A stretch of DNA of 64,000 nucleotides, from contig JAQGDQ010000236.1 in the NCBI GenBank assembly GCA_030141605.1, positions 278,001 through 342,000 on the forward strand. The letters run 5' to 3'. This document shows, piece by piece, positions 60,737 through 64,000 of the stretch. This stretch comes from Tubiluchus corallicola (Eukaryota > Priapulida > Priapulimorpha > Priapulimorphida > Tubiluchidae). The number at the start of each line of letters is the position of its first letter. The stretch's first letter is position 1. The notes beneath the pieces were generated by a model. That model had not been told where the DNA came from. It saw only the letters and a list, made by a program, of their open reading frames with translations, and did no database searches. The translations under genes and the position numbers were made by a program.

Positions 60737-61708
60737 CTTTTAAAATTTACAACCGAGATTTTTAAAATGATGTGCACTAAAACTTTGAGATTCCAGGAGA
60801 AGCTTCAAGTAACTAGAGATTTTACTCGAAAAATGGAAAAGTCTGCAGACCTAGGATGACAGATCAGACTAGAAAACTTATGCACTGAGTCTGCAAAACC
60901 GTTGAAACCGAGGCTTAAATTTATCGCAAACTTCCGTTGATTTTTTCCCAAACTGAAATTTCAGTTTTGAAACAACAATAAAACTGCACTGCACCAAATA
61001 AATGCTAGTCCACACTGTGATTCTTAAATAGCAACACAAAAAGACAATAATATCACAGATTAGTTATTGTCTATGATCCCTGAGTTGAGTAGTACAAATC
61101 TTAAACTCGCTGAGATTCTAACAATGGCAGACAATATGGCTCTTCTGTGGCAGGTAGCTAGTAGCAGCTATTCTTCTAGCAGGACCAAGTAGACGTTTAC
61201 GTTTTGGCAAACTCGGCTTCAAGATACAGAATTAGGTGCAATTAGAATGTCAGCATGCATCAAACCATGCAGTCATCACCAAAACTGTCAAATGCAAAAA
61301 AATATGAATAAACACATCCACAACAAATGAATAATAATCATAACATTATCAGTCAATTATGAACATTTTAAACAGTTAAAAACAAAATTAGAGAATTTTT
61401 GTAACTAATAAACATGACTCATGAATGTTTCATGCAAATTTAGACATTCTGCAATATTATAGAAAAAAAGAAAGACATTTACAAAAAACATTTGCAGCTA
61501 AAGTGATTAAAACAAAATTTTTTAGCAATTCTTCAACCAATTATTGCAGTTCAAACCTAGGCAAACGTTTCTCTGCAATTTTATAAGGTCTTTAAAATAA
61601 ATTACTTGTAAATATAATTAGCTATTAAATAACCATCGAGTGTCTTGAAATGTAAGCAGGACAGTGGTGACACCTACAGTAAGGAAACAGCAGCAATAAA
61701 CATAAACA

Positions 61709-62403
61709 TAGGGTTACCATATTGTCTGAGTTGAAAAAGAGGACACTTTTTCGCATACTTGCAAGTAGGCAAAAATGACCAGTCTAGGGTCTATTAAAAC
61801 AATGCAAAATAAAATGCAAATTATACAAATAGGCCTACATGTATTCTAATAGCAATACCAAATGGCTATACTGCAGAAAACATTAACACACTGCAACTGT
61901 TAGTCACCTGCTTCTTCTTGGCTCTCAGAAACAGTTACGCTTGAACTTGACTGAGCCCTAGGATGAGACCAAGAATCGTTTCGGCATTGCTACTTTCTAA
62001 TTAACTTTTACCAGTTGCTCAAAACTGCAAAACGGCGAAACTATACAAATTTAAAGAAATTCACATAAAAATAAACAAAATGGCTCCTGGAAGCTGACGT
62101 CATTTTAAATCTTTAGCGAATATGCCGAGTATCGACAGCGGTGTGAGTCATGTGTTGTTCAGTAAATATGTACACAAAGCTTTTACAAGGGTTGCATTTT
62201 GAGATGTTAGCAACATCTTGTATTGAAAATTAAAGAGCTTTTCTTTGTCTCGTACTGTCGTATGCCTCTGCAGTTGGCAACGTCCATACATACTTACGGA
62301 TTGAGGCAAAACCCGGACAAACTGCCGATTTTTTGAAAACCCACCTGGACAAAGGCCCAAAAAGAGGACGTGTCCAGGGAAACCCGGACGTATGGTAACC
62401 CTA
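61709..62403. mobile_element. hAT-like element with TAGGGTTACCATA termini
   Basis: The left end TAGGGTTACCATAT and right end TATGGTAACCCTA are inverted repeats. The flanks CATAAACA (61701-61708) and CATAAATA (62404-62411) match at 7 of 8 positions. The 695 bp carry no transposase. A truncated relative lies at 50440-50571. Confidence 0.85.
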
Positions 62404-62411
62404 CATAAATA

Positions 62412-63723
62412 TGTTCATTACAAAATTTCCTGGTTAAACAGATGAGTAACATTTGCTTAGGTACGATCTTCAAAAAGATATTAAAGATATTAATTTCGGC
62501 ATACATGCATATACATTATCTATTATGAAACAGTTGTGAATATTCAATGTTGTAATATAAAAAAATCAATCTATTCATGCATGCAACTGAATACAAAAGA
62601 CAAACTACTCATACATTTCGTAAGTGTCAATTGGCTTTCACTGTATTGTGGTGCATCCTATTTCAATTATTTAATACAAAAGTTAATGAAGATCTTGTAA
62701 AAATTAAAAGCACTCCAAGTGCATTAACAAAATTTTTGTGGACATGCTATAATTTAATAAATTAAGAAAAAAGTCAATGAGATTAACGCAACAAAAACTA
62801 GTGAAAAAATTCACTCTTTGTAGCCAGGAACACCAACAATAAATTGTTTTCCATTTTTTGTTTTGTGAGTTTAATTTTGTTAAAAGTCTTCTTGAATTAA
62901 AAACAAACAAACAAACAAACGTTTGAAGATGAAATGCCAATAATGCAATAAACTAAGTGTCAAAATTAGATTAATGTTTCCACAAATAAAGTGCTAATTT
63001 CAGACAATCACTGAGCAGACAGAAGGCCAAATCTTTCATAACTTTCAGTTTATATTCTAGCACTTATGAGAAACCAAAAGCCAAGATTCATCAATAGTAT
63101 CACAATAAAATTCTGCTGACAGAAACACAATAATTATATTTCACAAAACACTGACTAATAGAAATTAATAGTATACATTTCTTTGAATCTGCAGTTGCAA
63201 CCACTGGTTACAGTTATAACATTACATTAAAAATGCATTTGCAGCAGCATGTCCTGCGCAATTCACTGCCTACCGGTTACCAAGTTGGTTGCCAGCAAGC
63301 TGAATAATTATTCATTTAACATCTGCTACTAATCAATGATTTACTCAACTAGATACTCTAAACTCACAGCTTTAAATTATACATACATACAAGAAAGTTG
63401 AAAAACAGCCTTTTTATGAATCATGAAAAATGCCAAAAAAGACTAACAATGCCTGATTAATAACACTAATCTTTATCTTAGTTGGCTTCATAGTAAATAC
63501 AAATGATCTGTAAGGTACTTTCATAAGTGCAGTATATTGCAGTTGCATATCTACTTGTAAATAAAGAAAGCCACAACTGAACTGATACCACTCAACACAA
63601 ACCACAATATTAAACTGAAAGATGTTATTAGGTGAAAACTTTTAAGAAACCTTAATGATAGCACCAGTCAATAAGCACTATAAAACAGAATCACACCTGA
63701 AAATCACGGTCCTGAAAATAAAA
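62412..63723. other. Intergenic or 3' UTR sequence
   Basis: AT-rich sequence without a recognised gene or element. If the exon at 63724 is real, part of this is its 3' UTR. Confidence 0.4.
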
Positions 63724-63878
63724 TCACACTGTCGCATAATTTCCACCTCTTCGCTGACCAGCGCTCAAAGAGTTGAGACAGCCTCCAGGCAACTCACACA
63801 ATACATTTTGAAACTGGTCTAGCAAAACAGTGGCCAACACTTCCTTGTTGCGGGTAGAATACAGAATTGCAGTTATTG
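63724..63878 (-). CDS. Possible terminal exon of an unidentified gene
   Basis: After an AATTAG acceptor, an open frame of 51 codons reads STRNKEVLATVLLDQFQNVL then CELPGGCLNSLSAGQRRGG and stops at TGA. The leucine-rich helical part looks protein-like. Alternatively the exon stops at the strong donor GTGAGT inside it and a 15-nt micro-exon (DRDFQ, 63697-63711) with a TTTTATTTTCAG acceptor follows. I do not recognise the protein. The upstream part would lie beyond 64000. Confidence 0.33.
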
Positions 63879-64000
63879 CTAATTGTTAAACTGTGACAGA
63901 TTGTGTGATAGATGTGTATGCATGATATACTGTGGACAATTTGGCTCAGCATAAAGATAGAAACTGTCTGTGACAGGCAGCATATATTATGTCCATTCAC

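Noticed and set aside
61120-61205. Short frames on both strands (MADNMALLWQ on +, KRKRLLGPARR on -)
   Set aside because: Each ends within about 35 codons and neither has convincing splice sites or a known family.

Overview
This is a window of animal nuclear DNA: AT-rich, intron-rich and full of transposon debris. Four conserved genes can be read from the sequence, exon by exon: the last exons of casein kinase 1 gamma (+, 1-1037), DCAF12 complete (-, 5102-14988), PLEKHM1 missing only its first coding exon (+, 22904-46232), and the first four coding exons of a PAPS synthase (-, 50647-55318). CSNK1G/DCAF12 and PLEKHM1/PAPSS are convergent pairs; DCAF12 and PLEKHM1 diverge across about 8 kb of retroelement-filled DNA.

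The organism is a metazoan. The LINE with an N-terminal zinc finger, the TTAGGG-type telomere-like repeat and the short exons in introns of 0.1-3 kb would suit a cnidarian or another early-branching animal, but the window does not settle this. There are no operons, CRISPR arrays or bacterial features.

Layout: 1-1037 CSNK1G 3' end; 1038-5061 3' UTR and intergenic sequence; 5062-14988 DCAF12, with a MITE, tandem repeats and LINE fragments in its introns; 15000-22900 intergenic, with a long (TAG)n array and a broken LINE that itself carries a hAT-like MITE; 22904-46581 PLEKHM1, whose introns hold SINEs, two piggyBac-like MITEs, hAT-like and pogo-like elements, a 31-bp minisatellite and telomere-like repeats; 46582-50640 repeats and a LINE 3' end; 50647-55318 PAPSS 5' part; 55320-64000 SINE, LINE and hAT-like debris plus two tentative minus-strand exons of unidentified genes.

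Three of the four genes have roles that can be named with some confidence: CK1 gamma is a lipid-anchored Wnt/growth-factor kinase, DCAF12 is a CUL4-DDB1 substrate receptor, and PLEKHM1 is a late endosome/lysosome and autophagosome adaptor. PAPSS makes the sulfate donor PAPS. They share no pathway, so the neighbourhood is ordinary eukaryotic synteny. The points most worth checking are the PH-less RUN-RH architecture and LIR-like motif of PLEKHM1, the missing 3' two-thirds of PAPSS, and the telomere-like array enclosed in terminal inverted repeats.
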